The notes below the pieces were generated by a model. The model had not been told where the DNA came from, made no database searches, and worked only from the letters and a program-made list of their open reading frames with translations. This document shows, in pieces, positions 32,097-43,705 of a stretch of DNA of 64,000 nucleotides (position 1 is its first letter; each line of letters opens with the position of its first letter). The stretch is taken from positions 8,516 to 72,515 of the forward strand of contig JAHHTK010000001.1 in the NCBI GenBank assembly GCA_020024695.1, written 5' to 3'. Both the position numbers and the translations under genes were made by a program. This DNA is from Ureaplasma sp. GTDB lineage: Bacteria; Bacillota_I; Bacilli_A; Mycoplasmatales; Mycoplasmoidaceae.

Positions 32097-33815
32097 TTAC
32101 ATACTTTCTAATCCGATAATGTAATCATAAGTTGGTTGGTTACCATCTTCAATATTACATGGAATTCCATAACGTTCGTTAACCACTTTTTCAATATATA
32201 AAGCTTCTTCAGCTGAAATTCCCTTACCATAAATGATGTGCATCAAATATTGATCAGAATCTTTTAATTTAATGTTGGCAACTAAATCATTGACTAAATT
32301 AAAGACACATTCAACTCGGTCAGGGTGGTCAACAACAATGTCTTTTTTGATAATGCCAATGTAATGGCCTTTAGTAACATTAACTTTAGCATAAGAGACA
32401 TCTTTGCTAGCTTGTGAGACTAAGCCAGAAATTGCTTGTTTTAAAATTCCATTGACAATTTTTAAACTAGATTTAAGTTCAATTTCTTGATCAAAGTTAG
32501 CAATCGCTAAACTAGTTTCAAAGGCGTTGTTTGTCACGACAATTTGCATCTTAACTTTTTTAGTAATTAATTTAGCAACTTGTTTAGCAGCTAAAACAAT
32601 GTTATTATCATCAACCACTAAAACTACGTTTTTAGCTTTGGTATCAATGACTTTTTGTAAAATGGTTTGGATACTTGGGTTACCATCGTCTTCAGTAACG
32701 ATAATGTGGTTGATGCCATAATTAGCCTTGAAGAATTCAGCAATCTTATAACTTGGGGCAGTTACGATTAATTCTGTTCGATCTTCAAGGTCTTTTAAAT
32801 CTTTAATATTAATTCCTTGTTTATTTGCTTGTGAAAAGAATTGATTGTTCATGTTTTCAATTTTCACTTTGACAAACTCACCATATTTTTGAGCTTCTTG
32901 TAATAATTTGTAAGGGGTTAAAGTGTGAACGTGAACTTTGACAATACTTTCAACAACCGCTAAAACAACTGAATTTCCGATTTTATTTAAAAAGGTTTCA
33001 AATTTAACTTGGTCAAAATGTAATTTTGGTTTACTTTCGGCGTCAATTTGATCCCCTAACTTTAAAATAATTTCTGAACAATATCCAAACCCACCATTAT
33101 CAACTGGATTGATAAAACTGGTTAGGTCAGGTTTATCATTTTCAGCTGTCTTGTCGAGGGTTGCTTTGACATCGTTGATAACTTCATCTAAGTTATCTTG
33201 AATTACACCGTTCATCCCACGGATAAAAGTCATTAAACCATAACCACCTGAGTCAACTACACCTAAACGTTTTAAAGCTTCTAACATATCTTTGGTTTGT
33301 AATAAAGCCTTGTTCGCTTCTTCGTATGCTAAAGCAAAAACGTCATTAACGGTTTCAAATTCACCATGAGCCACTAAAGCATCAGCAATTAAACGAATGA
33401 CAGTTAAAATGGTTCCTTCAACTGGTTTCGCAACTGAAGCATAAGCACGGTCTTTGGCATTAACAAAACAGACAACAACATCGGTTGGGGTTAATTCATT
33501 TTCAATGGTGACTAAACTAGAAGTGAAACCACGCATGATTTGACTAAAAATAACACCCGAGTTTCCACGAGCATTCATTAATAAGCCTTCTGAATAAACT
33601 TTGGCTAATTTCTTAAATGTGTCAATATTAGTATTTTTTAATGCTTCAAAACCATTGGCAATGGTGGCATTCATATTAGAACCAGTATCACCATCTGGGA
33701 CTGGGAAAACATTTAAATCGTTAATATGATTTTGTTCAAGCCCAATAAGCTTGGTGCCCCCTTCAAGGGTATCAATAAACGTTTTAATGTCAAGAGATGT
33801 TTTAATATTATTCAT
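32097..33815 (-). CDS. fakA: Fatty acid kinase catalytic subunit FakA (DAK2/DegV-like)
   Basis: FakA phosphorylates fatty acids bound to FakB proteins, feeding PlsX. The 572-residue protein has the Dak2 kinase domain with NVFPVPDGDTGSNM (metal and ATP site) and MNARGNSGVIFSQI, and a C-terminal part of the YloV type (KVHVHTLTPYKLL, YGKGISAEEA). It is one of the few long genes here with no TGA codon. It starts inside the last codons of the Asp23-like gene. No FakB gene was seen in the window. Confidence 0.93.
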   Translation of the reverse strand: MNNIKTSLDIKTFIDTLEGGTKLIGLEQNHINDLNVFPVPDGDTGSNMNATIANGFEALKNTNIDTFKKLAKVYSEGLLMNARGNSGVIFSQIMRGFTSSLVTIENELTPTDVVVCFVNAKDRAYASVAKPVEGTILTVIRLIADALVAHGEFETVNDVFALAYEEANKALLQTKDMLEALKRLGVVDSGGYGLMTFIRGMNGVIQDNLDEVINDVKATLDKTAENDKPDLTSFINPVDNGGFGYCSEIILKLGDQIDAESKPKLHFDQVKFETFLNKIGNSVVLAVVESIVKVHVHTLTPYKLLQEAQKYGEFVKVKIENMNNQFFSQANKQGINIKDLKDLEDRTELIVTAPSYKIAEFFKANYGINHIIVTEDDGNPSIQTILQKVIDTKAKNVVLVVDDNNIVLAAKQVAKLITKKVKMQIVVTNNAFETSLAIANFDQEIELKSSLKIVNGILKQAISGLVSQASKDVSYAKVNVTKGHYIGIIKKDIVVDHPDRVECVFNLVNDLVANIKLKDSDQYLMHIIYGKGISAEEALYIEKVVNERYGIPCNIEDGNQPTYDYIIGLESM

Positions 33816-34095
33816 TAGGGGTATCTTCCTTTAAGATAATTTGAACATTAACAACTGCTTTGTTTTGATCAATGAGAGAGCAGATTTTAGCATGGAGCAT
33901 TTTTTGCAATTCTAATGCAATTCACATGACGTTCGCAAGTTCAGCATTGATCACAGCAGTGACATTAAATTCAAGTTTGTCTAAATTAATATCATTTTCA
34001 TTGATGACAATGTCAATAATCCCAGGTGTTTTTAAACCCTGAGCCTTTAAAATTTGGATTAAAGTTTTAGTGTTAATTATCAAATTATTTTGCAT
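33808..34095 (-). CDS. Asp23/Gls24-like protein (YloU position)
   Basis: This 95-residue protein occupies the conserved yloU position directly upstream of the fakA gene. The pattern of a short Asp23 domain is visible (GLKTPGIIDIVIN, then LEFNVTAVINAELANVMWIALELQKML and VVNVQIILKEDTP). One TGA encodes Trp. The family's exact role is unclear; in Firmicutes such proteins relate to envelope stress. It overlaps fakA by 8 bp. Confidence 0.75.
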
Positions 34096-34155
34096 TATTT
34101 TACCTTTAAATACTAATAAATTATAACCTATGGACTATTTTATTTAAATAAAAAT

Positions 34156-34183
34156 TTGCATTAACTAAATAATATGATATAAA
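34156..34183 (+). promoter_or_regulatory. Promoter of rpmB
   Basis: TTGCAT (34156-34161) and an extended -10 TGATATAAA (core TATAAA at 34178-34183) are 16 bases apart. The gene starts 40 bases downstream with GAGG before the ATG. Confidence 0.6.
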
Positions 34184-34222
34184 TAAATAATATTTAAATA
34201 TTTAGATAAGAGGTTATTAATC

Positions 34223-34438
34223 ATGGCTCGTAAAGACCAATTAACAGGTAAAGGCCCAATGACAGGTAACAAAAGATCTCACGCTATGAATCATTCACGT
34301 CGTGAATGAGGAGTTAACTTACAAAAAGTTACTGTAGTAGATGATTTAGGTCAAGCAGTTACATTAAAAGTTAGTGCTAAAACCAAAAAAACTATTTTAA
34401 GAAAAGGTTTATTTGCAACACCAGCTGTTAGCAAATAA
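34223..34438 (+). CDS. rpmB: 50S ribosomal protein L28
   Basis: This 71-residue protein has the L28 pattern: GKGPMTGNKRSHAMNHSRR, then NLQKVTVVDD and VSAKTKKTILRKGL near the C-terminus. One TGA encodes Trp. It is a single-gene unit with its own promoter and terminator, divergent from the Asp23-like/fakA operon, the same neighbourhood as in Firmicutes. Confidence 0.97.
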
Positions 34439-34469
34439 TCTAACGACTTAATTTAAATATACACATCAT

Positions 34470-34508
34470 AAAAGATAGCTAAAACCGGTTACTAGCTATC
34501 TTTTCTTT
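34470..34508 (+). terminator. Terminator of rpmB
   Basis: AAAAGATAGCT and AGCTATCTTTT pair perfectly over 11 bp around a 13-base loop, then TTTTC TTTT follows, 31 bases after the stop codon. Confidence 0.88.
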
Positions 34509-34538
34509 TGCACTTAAATTAACAAACGACGGGACAGT

Positions 34539-34711
34539 AAAAGGTCTCAGTCTGCTATCCTTTCAAAAGCAGAACTAAGACCTTTAAATCATTTCTAAAA
34601 CGAAAATCAATTAATTCTTCTTGGATTTATCTGTGGTTTTTTAACTGATGTAATTATTAAAAACCACAAGATAGACATTAAGATTTTCAATTATATTAGA
34701 CTATTTTTAGT
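34539..34711. other. Cluster of three stem-loops between rpmB and the LRR lipoprotein
   Basis: Three hairpins lie in the gap: a long one at about 34540-34585 (outer AAAGGTCT/AGACCTTT, inner AGTCTGCT/AGCAGAACT with one bulge), a second at about 34630-34669 (TGTGGTTTTT/AAAAACCACA), and a third at about 34690-34712 (ATTAGACTA/TAGTCTAAT). None has a clean U-run except partially the third. No gene is present. They may include the terminator of the minus-strand gene. Confidence 0.5.
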
Positions 34712-34715
34712 CTAA

Positions 34716-35846
34716 TTATCCGAGTGGTCATCAATGGTTGCTTGGGGTTGGATTAGTTCAATGAATGGCATTTCATTGTTCTTGACTAAACCCAAGTCGG
34801 GTTTGATAATTTCCGTTTGGACCATAATCATTTGGTCTATTTAACACACTTGGTAAATGAATATCATTTAATTGATTACAGCCAACAAAAACATTGGCTC
34901 CAATCGCTAAAATTCCATTAGGAACTGCGATTGAACTTAAAGCTTTACAATAAGCAAAACAACTAGCCCCGATGACTTCTAAACTATTTGGTAAAACAAT
35001 TGTTTTTAATTGAAAACAGTTATTAAAACAGTTAGAACCTAACATCATTAATTGGTTTGGTAAGACAATACTTTCTAATGCCCGACAGTTACTAAAAGTC
35101 ATTTGAAATAAAACTTTAATTTTACTTGGTATTTGAATGCTTTTTAAATTAGAACAGTTTTGAAAAGCTCCTGTTCCAATTTGAGTTACAGTCTCAGGCA
35201 ATTGAATGCTTGTAAACTTTCCATTACAAAATGCATTATCCCCAATTGTATTGAGTTTTGAATTTGGTTCAAAACTAACTTTTAAGACCCCATTCAAACA
35301 GTTATCATCTAATTTCACCACTGACTTTGGAATCGTTATTTCAAGCATCGAACATCCATTGAAAGCCCCGATTCCAATTTCTTGTAAATCAGGTCCAAAT
35401 TCAATACTTTGCAGGGTTTTTAATCCTAAAAAAGTATTGGCTGGAATTACTTTAACACTGCCTTTAATTACAATTTTTTGAATGTCTGCGTGACTAAAAT
35501 CAGCATGCCCTGTCAAGCATGTGTATTGTGCAGGAATGGTTAAAGTTTTGGTAGTTTGATCAACAAAATCAGCATAGTTAGCAATATTAAATTGTTGTTT
35601 TGATTCTAAGTCTTTATCTGGAGTAACTGGTGGTGGAGGTAGAGTAGATTCAGGAGTTGTTGAAGTTCCTTGGTCTGGTTTATTAGGTGAAGTTGGATGG
35701 GTTTCGGGTGCTGGATTTTCAGGTGAACTCGGTTGTTGTTGTTGCGTTTGGGTTTGAGAACACGAAACCAGTCCTAAAAGGCCACAGCTCATCAGTGAAG
35801 CCCCGATAGTAAGGCTACTAATTCATCATTCTTTTCTTTTTTTCAT
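34716..35846 (-). CDS. BspA-type leucine-rich-repeat lipoprotein
   Basis: The 376-residue protein has an N-terminal signal with two adjacent TGA Trp codons and the lipobox LVSC (Cys 29). A Pro/Ser/Thr/Gln-rich linker of about 60 residues follows, then LRR_5 (BspA, TpLRR) repeats of about 23 residues such as LESIVLPNQLMMLGSNCFNN and LKTIVLPNSLEVIGASCFAY. Such proteins are surface adhesins in several host-associated bacteria; the ligand here is unknown. It starts only 8 bases after mtnN, so it is the tail of the parE-mtnN operon. Confidence 0.88.
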
Positions 35847-35854
35847 ACCGTTTC

Positions 35855-36541
35855 CTATCAATTTAAAACTACTTGCATAATTAAATCAGCAATAAGTTTT
35901 AAATTAACTTGAAATTGCTCAGAACTTAGTGTTGGCACTAAGATCGAGTCACTTATTATTTTAAATGCACCCCAAGGTTTATTATTCATATCACAAATTT
36001 GAACCATTCCAATTAATTCCATTTCCGTACATGATGGATTGGCTTCAATTAAAGCATTAAACTTTTGAATATTAGTATGGTTTAAGAAACTATTAATTGA
36101 ATAACAAGTTCCTAAACAGGCTTGGTTTGAGAGTTCAATCCCAATATTTAATAGTTTCCGATTTAAAGCAGCACTAGATTCAAAACAAATAGGTTGGCGA
36201 GCCATTTGGTTCATTTCATACCCAAAGGTTGTTAAGTCACTATCCCCATAATAACTCTTCGCAATCACAATCTCATCTAAGGGTTTTAAAGTTCCATTAG
36301 TGGTACCTGCTGATCCAAATGAAACAAATTCATCAATATCAAATTTATCAATCATAAATTGACAACAAGCAGCACTACAAACCATGCCAATGCCACTAAT
36401 GGCAATGTATAAATGCGGTTTAGATACTAATTGATAAACTTCAAAAGGATAACGATTAATTAATTTAATCCCTTGCATTTCATTTAATTTTGTTAAATTA
36501 ATTTCTTCAGGCATCGCAATTAAAAAACATGTTTTAGTCAT
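35855..36541 (-). CDS. mtnN: 5'-methylthioadenosine/S-adenosylhomocysteine nucleosidase-like protein
   Basis: The 228-residue protein has the nucleoside phosphorylase fold: start CFLIAMPEEI, the glycine-rich FVSFGSAGT, the ELIGMVQIC region replacing MEGAA and the catalytic Asp in IISDS. MtnN recycles methylthioadenosine and adenosylhomocysteine from SAM reactions. The substrate motif (EMELIGM) is drifted, so substrate range is uncertain. The final TGA is Trp and the stop is a TAG. It overlaps the nadD/yqeK gene at TAATG. Confidence 0.82.
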
Positions 36542-37620
36542 TATTTATCTTCCTTATGAAATTGGTTTTGGATAGCGTGATAAAGTTCATCAAAACAACG
36601 TTTTAAATCAATCTTTAATAACTCACGGTAATAATCAATGTTAGTGCAATCTTCTTCAGTCCGTGCAGGTTCTAATTTATCAGCACAATATAAAGCCATA
36701 TCTAAATTTGTAAGATTATCTAAAGTGTTTTGATGACCCTTTGGATAATCATCAAATGGTTTAGTATGACGAGCGACAGCATTAACAATTATTTCATTAG
36801 TAAATAAATATTGGGTTTTCATGATTTCAGCCCCAATATACCCGTGCAAGATTTTAGGAGTACTAAAGGGCATTTTTAAAATATAAGTCCCTAAATCACC
36901 TTGAAAATCAAAACTTCAAGACTTAGCAATATCATGATAAATTCCAGCTGTTCAACCCCAATGAGCGTGTTCAGGTTCGTATTGTTGCATAATGTCTTGG
37001 GTCATTTGAGCCACTCTTAAAATGTGTTCAAACCGTTTAGGAGTAGTATATGATAACACTCTTTCTTGAGCATATAATCCATATTCATTTAAATAATTTA
37101 AGGCTTGGGGGTTCATGTCAACTAAAGTGACACCTTGGCGAATCTTAGAAGAACTAATATTCATTAAGGGAGCAATTAATAACGACACATTTGCTTGAGC
37201 TTCAAATTGAATATCGCTACTTCTACCAGCCACTAATCAATGAATGTCATGAAAATATTGATCAATGTCTTTTCATTGATTAATTGTTTCAAAACTATCA
37301 CTACCTAATAAATATGTAATTTCATAACCAGGATAAACTTGTTGTAAATGACGAATTAAATCCACGGTATAACTTGGAGTGGCTTGGTGGTGCTCAAACT
37401 CATCAAAGACCACTTGGTCTTTTAATTCATAAAGTCCCAGTTGGGCCATTTTTAACCGATGGTCATAACTGACTGGAACATGATCTTTTAATGGATTTTG
37501 ATGCGAAATACTTAAAACAACTTGGTCGTATGTCTGGTTGGCTAATGCTAATTTTAATAGCATGTAATGAGCATTATGGAAAGGATCAAAACTTCCCGCA
37601 AAAACTAATAACTTCTTCAT
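36541..37620 (-). CDS. nadD: Bifunctional NadD (NaMN adenylyltransferase) - YqeK HD hydrolase
   Basis: Residues 1-180 are NadD, which makes NaAD in NAD synthesis: FAGSFDPFHNAHYMLLK (variant of the HxGH motif) and the ISSSKIRQG motif. Residues of about 190-359 are a YqeK-type HD phosphohydrolase, with HILRVAQM, GIYHDIAKSW and HGYIGAEIM; related YqeK proteins hydrolyse diadenosine tetraphosphate. Four TGA codons encode Trp. This nadD-yqeK fusion is known in mollicutes, while Firmicutes have separate adjacent genes. It starts 1 base after yqeH. Confidence 0.92.
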
Positions 37621-37621
37621 C

Positions 37622-38665
37622 TTAAATTAAAGCATATGGCAATTGTTGGACACAAACATTTTCATGTACTCTGACAATTACCTTGCAAGCTCCTTTATGA
37701 ATAACTACTAAACCTAACCCATAAATTAAAAAGTCGGTTTTATAATTTTTGGGATTAAGCTCAAACTCATATGTTTTTCAAGCATCATTTTGATTTAAAT
37801 AATGAATTTGAGCTTGGTCATTGACTAAACTAATTTGTTGAGATAAATTCTTTCGTTTTATTTTCAAGATCGGCGACACATATAAACTTAAACTGGAACG
37901 GACCCCATCTTCTAAAATGACATCAATGGTTGCTAAATCTTCAATATAAATCCGTTGGGATTGATACATTTGTAATTGATAAGGACGAGCAAATTTATAA
38001 TCAATGACTTTTTTAATATCATTGGGTTCTAAGTAATTTAAAATATTGCCTTGGTCATAAATACCTGGATAATCCACTAATTGATAGTCTGGTAATTCAA
38101 AGATTTTAATGGTGTTAGTGGTATTAATATAGCAACTAGTTAAACACATTTGGTCTTCAATATGATTTAAGCCTAATAAAGCATTAATTAAACTAGATTT
38201 TCCGACATCAGAATAACCTAAAAGTACGTTTGGTAATTTATGGTGGTGGGCCATAAAGTCATTTAAAGCTTCCATATTATTTTTGTTATAAATAGAAGTG
38301 TATAACACCTTATTAACCTTTAAATTAGCCTTTAAAAAGGTCTTTTTAATTAATTCATCGGTCAAGGTAAAATTAAAGGATTTAGGCAATAAATCCATTT
38401 TATTGACAATGACATTTAATTTTTGGATTTTGTGTTGGGCAAAATATTGAATGTCGTGACTTAAACTAAATAAATCGGTTACCAAATAAACATTACTGAA
38501 CCGATCATCAAGATCATCAAGATAAGTTAATTGGTTATTAATTAATGATTCATCAACCACTAAACGGTTATAGTGTTTGAGTTGGAAACAACGATAACAT
38601 AACTGTTTTTCATTGTCACTATCTAATAAACACCCACACCCAAGACAACAATTAGAAAATTTCAT
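37622..38665 (-). CDS. yqeH: Ribosome biogenesis GTPase YqeH
   Basis: YqeH is a circularly permuted GTPase needed for 30S assembly. The 347-residue protein has an N-terminal zinc finger (CCLGCGCLL then CYRCF), G4 NKMD before G1 GYSDVGKSS, and G3 DYPG, the order expected for the permuted fold. A TGA Trp lies near the C-terminus. It overlaps yqeG by 14 bp and keeps the Firmicute order yqeG-yqeH-nadD-yqeK. Confidence 0.95.
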
Positions 38666-39227
38666 ATTTATAAATTACCTCTTCTTTTTTAGACTTCATG
38701 ACCATATGGTTTAAATTTAATTTCTTATAGATATATTTTTCAATTCAGGACCGAAACCAACTGTTAGATTCGGCTTTTAACGATACAATTGGTAAAGTTA
38801 AAATGCTTTTAGCATGTAACCTGTTCGCTGCAAAAATATCGGTAATAAACTGGTCCCCCACCATAATCACATCGGTTGGAGAACAATTATGTTTGGTTAA
38901 TAACCCCTTTAGTTTTTTTAAGGTTGGTTTTTTAGCATTATAGATAAAATCATCAGGGGCTAACATTTCACAAAACTGATTGACCCGACTGTATGTGTTA
39001 TTAGAAACCACAACAAATTTAATCCCCGCTGCTTGAACTTTTTTGCAAAACTCTAACGCTTGTTTGTTAGGTAATTTAGAAAAGTGGGGCACTAAAGTAT
39101 TGTCAAGGTCACAAATTAACATTTGAATCCCCGAGTTAATTAAATCGTTAATATTTAAGTCATATAAACTATTTACAAACCCTGACGGTTGCAAATATTT
39201 AATTAACAAAACATCAGTCAGTTTCAT
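38652..39227 (-). CDS. yqeG: YqeG family HAD phosphatase
   Basis: The 191-residue protein belongs to the HAD IIIA phosphatases. It has motif I ICDLDNTLVPH, motif II VVSNN, motif III KKPTLKKL and motif IV MVGDQFITDIFAANRL. One TGA encodes the Trp at residue 161, after which about 30 residues extend into the start of yqeH. The substrate is not known. It lies 8 bases after parC. Confidence 0.92.
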
Positions 39228-39235
39228 TTTTATTC

Positions 39236-41716
39236 CTATTCTAAATCTAATAATTTAATTGGTTTATTAGGCATGATATTTTGGGTTGTTTCAATCATAC
39301 ATAAACCAGTCAATTTAACATGGTTTTCATATCCATTCATTTTATCAAGTTTATAGTTAGATAATGTGATGACGCAATTATTATTAGTTTCTTTACCAAT
39401 AAAAACAGTGTCAGGATTGAAACTAAAAATTCCAATTACTTTATTTAATTTCAATTTAGAACTAAAGATATTTTTACCAGTGGTGTTACGGTTAGTGACA
39501 TCAACACTGGCTTGTTTAATAACTTGATAATCATTTTCACAACACACTGCTCACATTGATTGATCAGAAGCAACCATGGCCATGCCTAATAAATAATCCT
39601 TGTCTTTTAATTTCATTGCTAAAACCCCAGCACTGGTCTTAGATTGAACGGGAATTTGGTCACTTTCAAAACAAGAAGTGTTTCCATTTGAAGCGATGAC
39701 ATTAACAAAGTATTTTTGATCAGTTTTGACAATACTAAAACTAATGATTTCATCCCCATCATTAAGTTTCATAATTGAAGTGCTTTTTAAACTTGATTTA
39801 GACACTAATTCATTAAAATTAGTGGCCTTAATCATTCCTTGTTTTGATAACATCACTAAGTTGGAATCAAAATAGACTTGGTCATTTTTTAACAAGAAGG
39901 CCCCTACAATTTGATCATCACCTAAAAGGGTGACAAAGTCATTTAAGTGGTTACCCTTATCTTTAACTTTATTTGGTTTTAATTTATGGACTGGTAAACA
40001 AACCAGTTTACCAAATTTGGTAATCAGAACCACTGTGTCTAAACTATAAACATTTTCTAAAAAGACTAAACTGTCTTTTTCATTATTAAAAGCATATTCA
40101 CTTAAAGACTTATCGTTATTTCAACTACGTGGGGTCAAAAGTTTTAAATAACCATAGTTACTAATCCCTAAGATTCATTTATCATTAGCCACTAATTCCT
40201 TAGAGTCAATGTCTAACTTAATTGCATTATTGACAATTTGAGTTTTTCTATCAAATCCAAATTCGTCAATGTATTCATCAAAGACTTTGGTTAGAACTTC
40301 AATTTGTTTATCGTGATTACTAATTAACAATTTTAAATCAGCAATCTTTTGTTTTAAACTAGCACGGTCATTTTCTAATTCCACATAGTCAGTGTTAGTT
40401 AAACGGTATAACTTCATGTTCAAGATGGCTTCAGCTTGGACATCACTAAACATGAACCGTTTCATTAAGTTTTCTTTAGCATCTTGTTTGTTTTTAGATG
40501 TTCGGATTACTGGAATGACTTCTTCAAGAATCTTAATACATCTAATAAAACCTTCAACGATTTCTAATTTTTGTAAGGCTTTATTTAAATCATATTGACT
40601 AGCTTTAATTAACATATTAAAGCAGTGGTTTAAGTGTTCATCTAATAAAGCTTTCATGCCTAAACAAACAGGTTTTTTATTAGAAATAACGGTATTGTTA
40701 ATACTATAAGTTTGCGATAAGGCTGTCTTTTTTAATAAATATCCCATGATGGTGTCAAGGTTCTTGTCTTTTTTAATTTGTAAGACAATATTGACTCCGT
40801 TTTGATCAGATTCATCAGTGACGTTTTCAATCCCATCAATTTCTTCACCAAACGCAATGACTGCAATTTGTTTAACTAATTCACTTTTTTTAATATCAAA
40901 AGGAATGTCAGTAATGACTACTTCATAAAAGTTTTTATTAGTAGTTCGTAATTCATATTTACAGTTTAATTCTAATTTTCCCTTACCAGATTCATAAGCA
41001 TCTAAAATCCCTTGGTTCCCGTTAATAACTCCACCAGTCGGGAAATCAGGACCAGGAATATATTGCATAATATCACTTAAAGAAGCCTCAGGGTGTTTTA
41101 ATAAAAACTTTAAGGCATTTAAGATTTCAGTTGGGTTATGCGGTGGCATGTTAGTAGCATACCCAGCCGCAATCCCTTGGGCCCCATTTACTAATAAGTT
41201 TGGATAAAGGGAAGGTAAAATGACAGGTTCTTTTTCTGAATCGTCAAAGTTATAGACTCATTCCACAGTGTTTTTATCAATGTTGGCTAACATTGTCATG
41301 GACATTGGTGATAACCGACATTCAGTATACCGCATTGCCGCTGCTCCATCCCCATCAATGGAACCATTGTTCCCTTGCATGTCAATTAAACAAGTATTGT
41401 TTTTTCAATCTTGACTCATTCTAACCATGGCTTCATAAATGGAACTATCACCATGTGGGTGATATTTCCCGATAACTTCCCCAACGGTCCGAGCAGATTT
41501 TTTATAAGGACGATTTTGGTATAACCCAAGGTTATTCATCGCAAATAAAATTCTTCTTTGAACAGGTTTTAGTCCATCCCGAACATCAGGTAAAGCACGG
41601 TCTTGAATAATGTATTTAGCATACCGACCAAACGCATTTTCCATGACACTAGCTAAACTATAACGTTTTACATTCGGATTGTGAAGTCAATTTTCATTGT
41701 GTTTTTTCTTGTCCAT
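39236..41716 (-). CDS. parC: DNA topoisomerase IV subunit A
   Basis: ParC is the DNA-cutting subunit that decatenates chromosomes. The 826-residue protein has the breakage-reunion core: [35 protein letters not shown] with a TGA Trp, and MRYTECRLS with the catalytic Tyr. The C-terminal domain has beta-pinwheel type repeats. The absence of a GyrA box and pairing with parE support ParC. It starts 2 bases after parE. Several TGA codons otherwise split it into four pieces. Confidence 0.95.
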
Positions 41717-41718
41717 AA

Positions 41719-43632
41719 TTATTCTTCCATTTCAAAGTCAATATTTTGATCAATTCAGTCTTTTCTTAATGAAGGGTCGTTGCCCATTAAGACATCTACT
41801 TTATTATTAGCATTTAAGAAATCTTCAATCCCGACTTGGATTAAATGACGACGTTCTGGGTTCATGGTAGTGTCTCATAATTGGTCAGCATTCATTTCCC
41901 CTAACCCTTTATAACGTTGAATTTCGTAGCTACTAAATTGGGTTTTTAATTCTTCTAATTGAGTTTCATCCCAAGCATATTCATATTTAGCAGGGTTATT
42001 TTTAGCACTAATTTTATATAACGGAGGTAAAGCAATATAAATATGACCTTTTTCAATTAAAGGACGCATTAAATTGAAAAATAAGGTTAACAATAAGGTT
42101 TGAATATGGCTTCCATCCACATCGGCATCGGTCATAATAATGACTTTATGATATTTCAAATCATTAATGTTCATATTCTTGTTAATACCACAACCGAGAC
42201 AATTAATGATGGTGGTAATTTCTTCGTTATTTAATAAATCTTTTAAGGTTGATTTTTGGGCGTTAATAACTTTTCCTTTTAAAGGTAAGATGGCTTGATA
42301 CATTTTGTTCCGACCTAATTTCGCAGAACCCCCCGCTGAATCCCCTTCAACTAAAAATAATTCGTTATAAACAGGATCTTTAGATTGAGCTGGGGTGAGT
42401 TTCCCACTCATAAATTTATCTAATTTAGAAAGTTTAGATTTCTTATTAGTTTCTTTTTTAGTTCTAGTTTCTAATCGGAATTTTCTGGCTTCAATGGCTT
42501 GTTTAACAATTGCTACGGCTTCAGTTTTGTGAGTATCTAATCAAGTGGCAAATTCAGTACTAATAACTTTTTTAACAGCATCACTGGCTTCTGGGGTAAA
42601 CAATTTGTTTTTTGTTTGTCCTTCATAGTTAATTAAGCGTTCAGGAACCCCAACACTAATGATGGCACTTAAACCTTCCCGTACATCATCACCTTCAAGG
42701 TTTTTATCTTTTTCTTTTAATAAACCTTGTTTCCGAGCATAATCATTGATTACTGAGGTTAAACATTGTTTTAACCCTGTTTCGTGACTACCCCCTTCAA
42801 AGGTTTTAACAGCATTGGCAAAACTGAAAATAGTTTCACTACTTTCAGAACTATATTGCATTGCAATTTTAACTTCAATGTCAGCATATTTACCACTTAA
42901 ATTAATAGGGCTGGTAATGGTGTTTTTACCTTGGTTAATATATTGAATAAAATCTAGCAAACCTTTTTTAGCTAAGAAGGTTTCGGTTTTATTTTTAATT
43001 TCATCAACAAAAGTGATTTCTAAACCAGCGAATAAAAAACTGGCTTCTTTTAACCGTGAAGCAATAACTTCACTATCAAAATTAATGTCAGGGAAAATTA
43101 ATTTGTCAGGGTGAAAAGTGACTAAGGTTCCGTTTTTAACAACGACCTTGCCATCATAAGGTGCCAGTTTCTTTAAAATCTTGCCCCCGTTGCCAAAATG
43201 AACTTGGTACATTTTTTTATCACGAGTGACTGTAACATAAACATCATCACTTAATGCATTGACTACAGCACTCCCGACCCCGTGTAACCCACCTGAGGAT
43301 TTATAGACAGTCCCGTCAAATTTACCCCCAGCATGTAAGATGGTGAAAGCCATTTCAACCCCACTCAATTTGGTGTCTTTGTTTATATCAACAGGAATCC
43401 CACGACCATCATCTTGGACTGAAATATACCCATTAGCATGTAAAGTAACCCAGATATGACTAGCATAGCCAGCTAAAACTTCATCAATGGAGTTATCAAA
43501 AATTTCTCACACCAAGTGGTGTAAGCCCCGTGAATCAGTGGAACCAATATACATTCCAGGACGCTTGCGAACTGCCTCTAACCCTTCTAAAACCTTAATT
43601 GAACTTGAATCGTAATTGTTATTATTTGCCAT
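41719..43632 (-). CDS. parE: DNA topoisomerase IV subunit B
   Basis: ParE is the ATPase subunit of topoisomerase IV. The 637-residue protein has the GHKL ATP site ([41 protein letters not shown]), the transducer domain and the TOPRIM with [10 protein letters not shown] and [11 protein letters not shown], ending before the C-terminal tail. AAGG lies before the ATG. It heads the minus-strand operon parE-parC-yqeG-yqeH-nadD/yqeK-mtnN-LRR. A 73 bp AT-rich gap with TATAAT-like boxes separates it from the divergent plsY. Confidence 0.95.
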
Positions 43633-43705
43633 ATTGTTCCTTAAAACAAAATATTTTAGTGATTATATTATAAAATAGTAGAAGTCTTAATAAAGGAATT
43701 AATTA

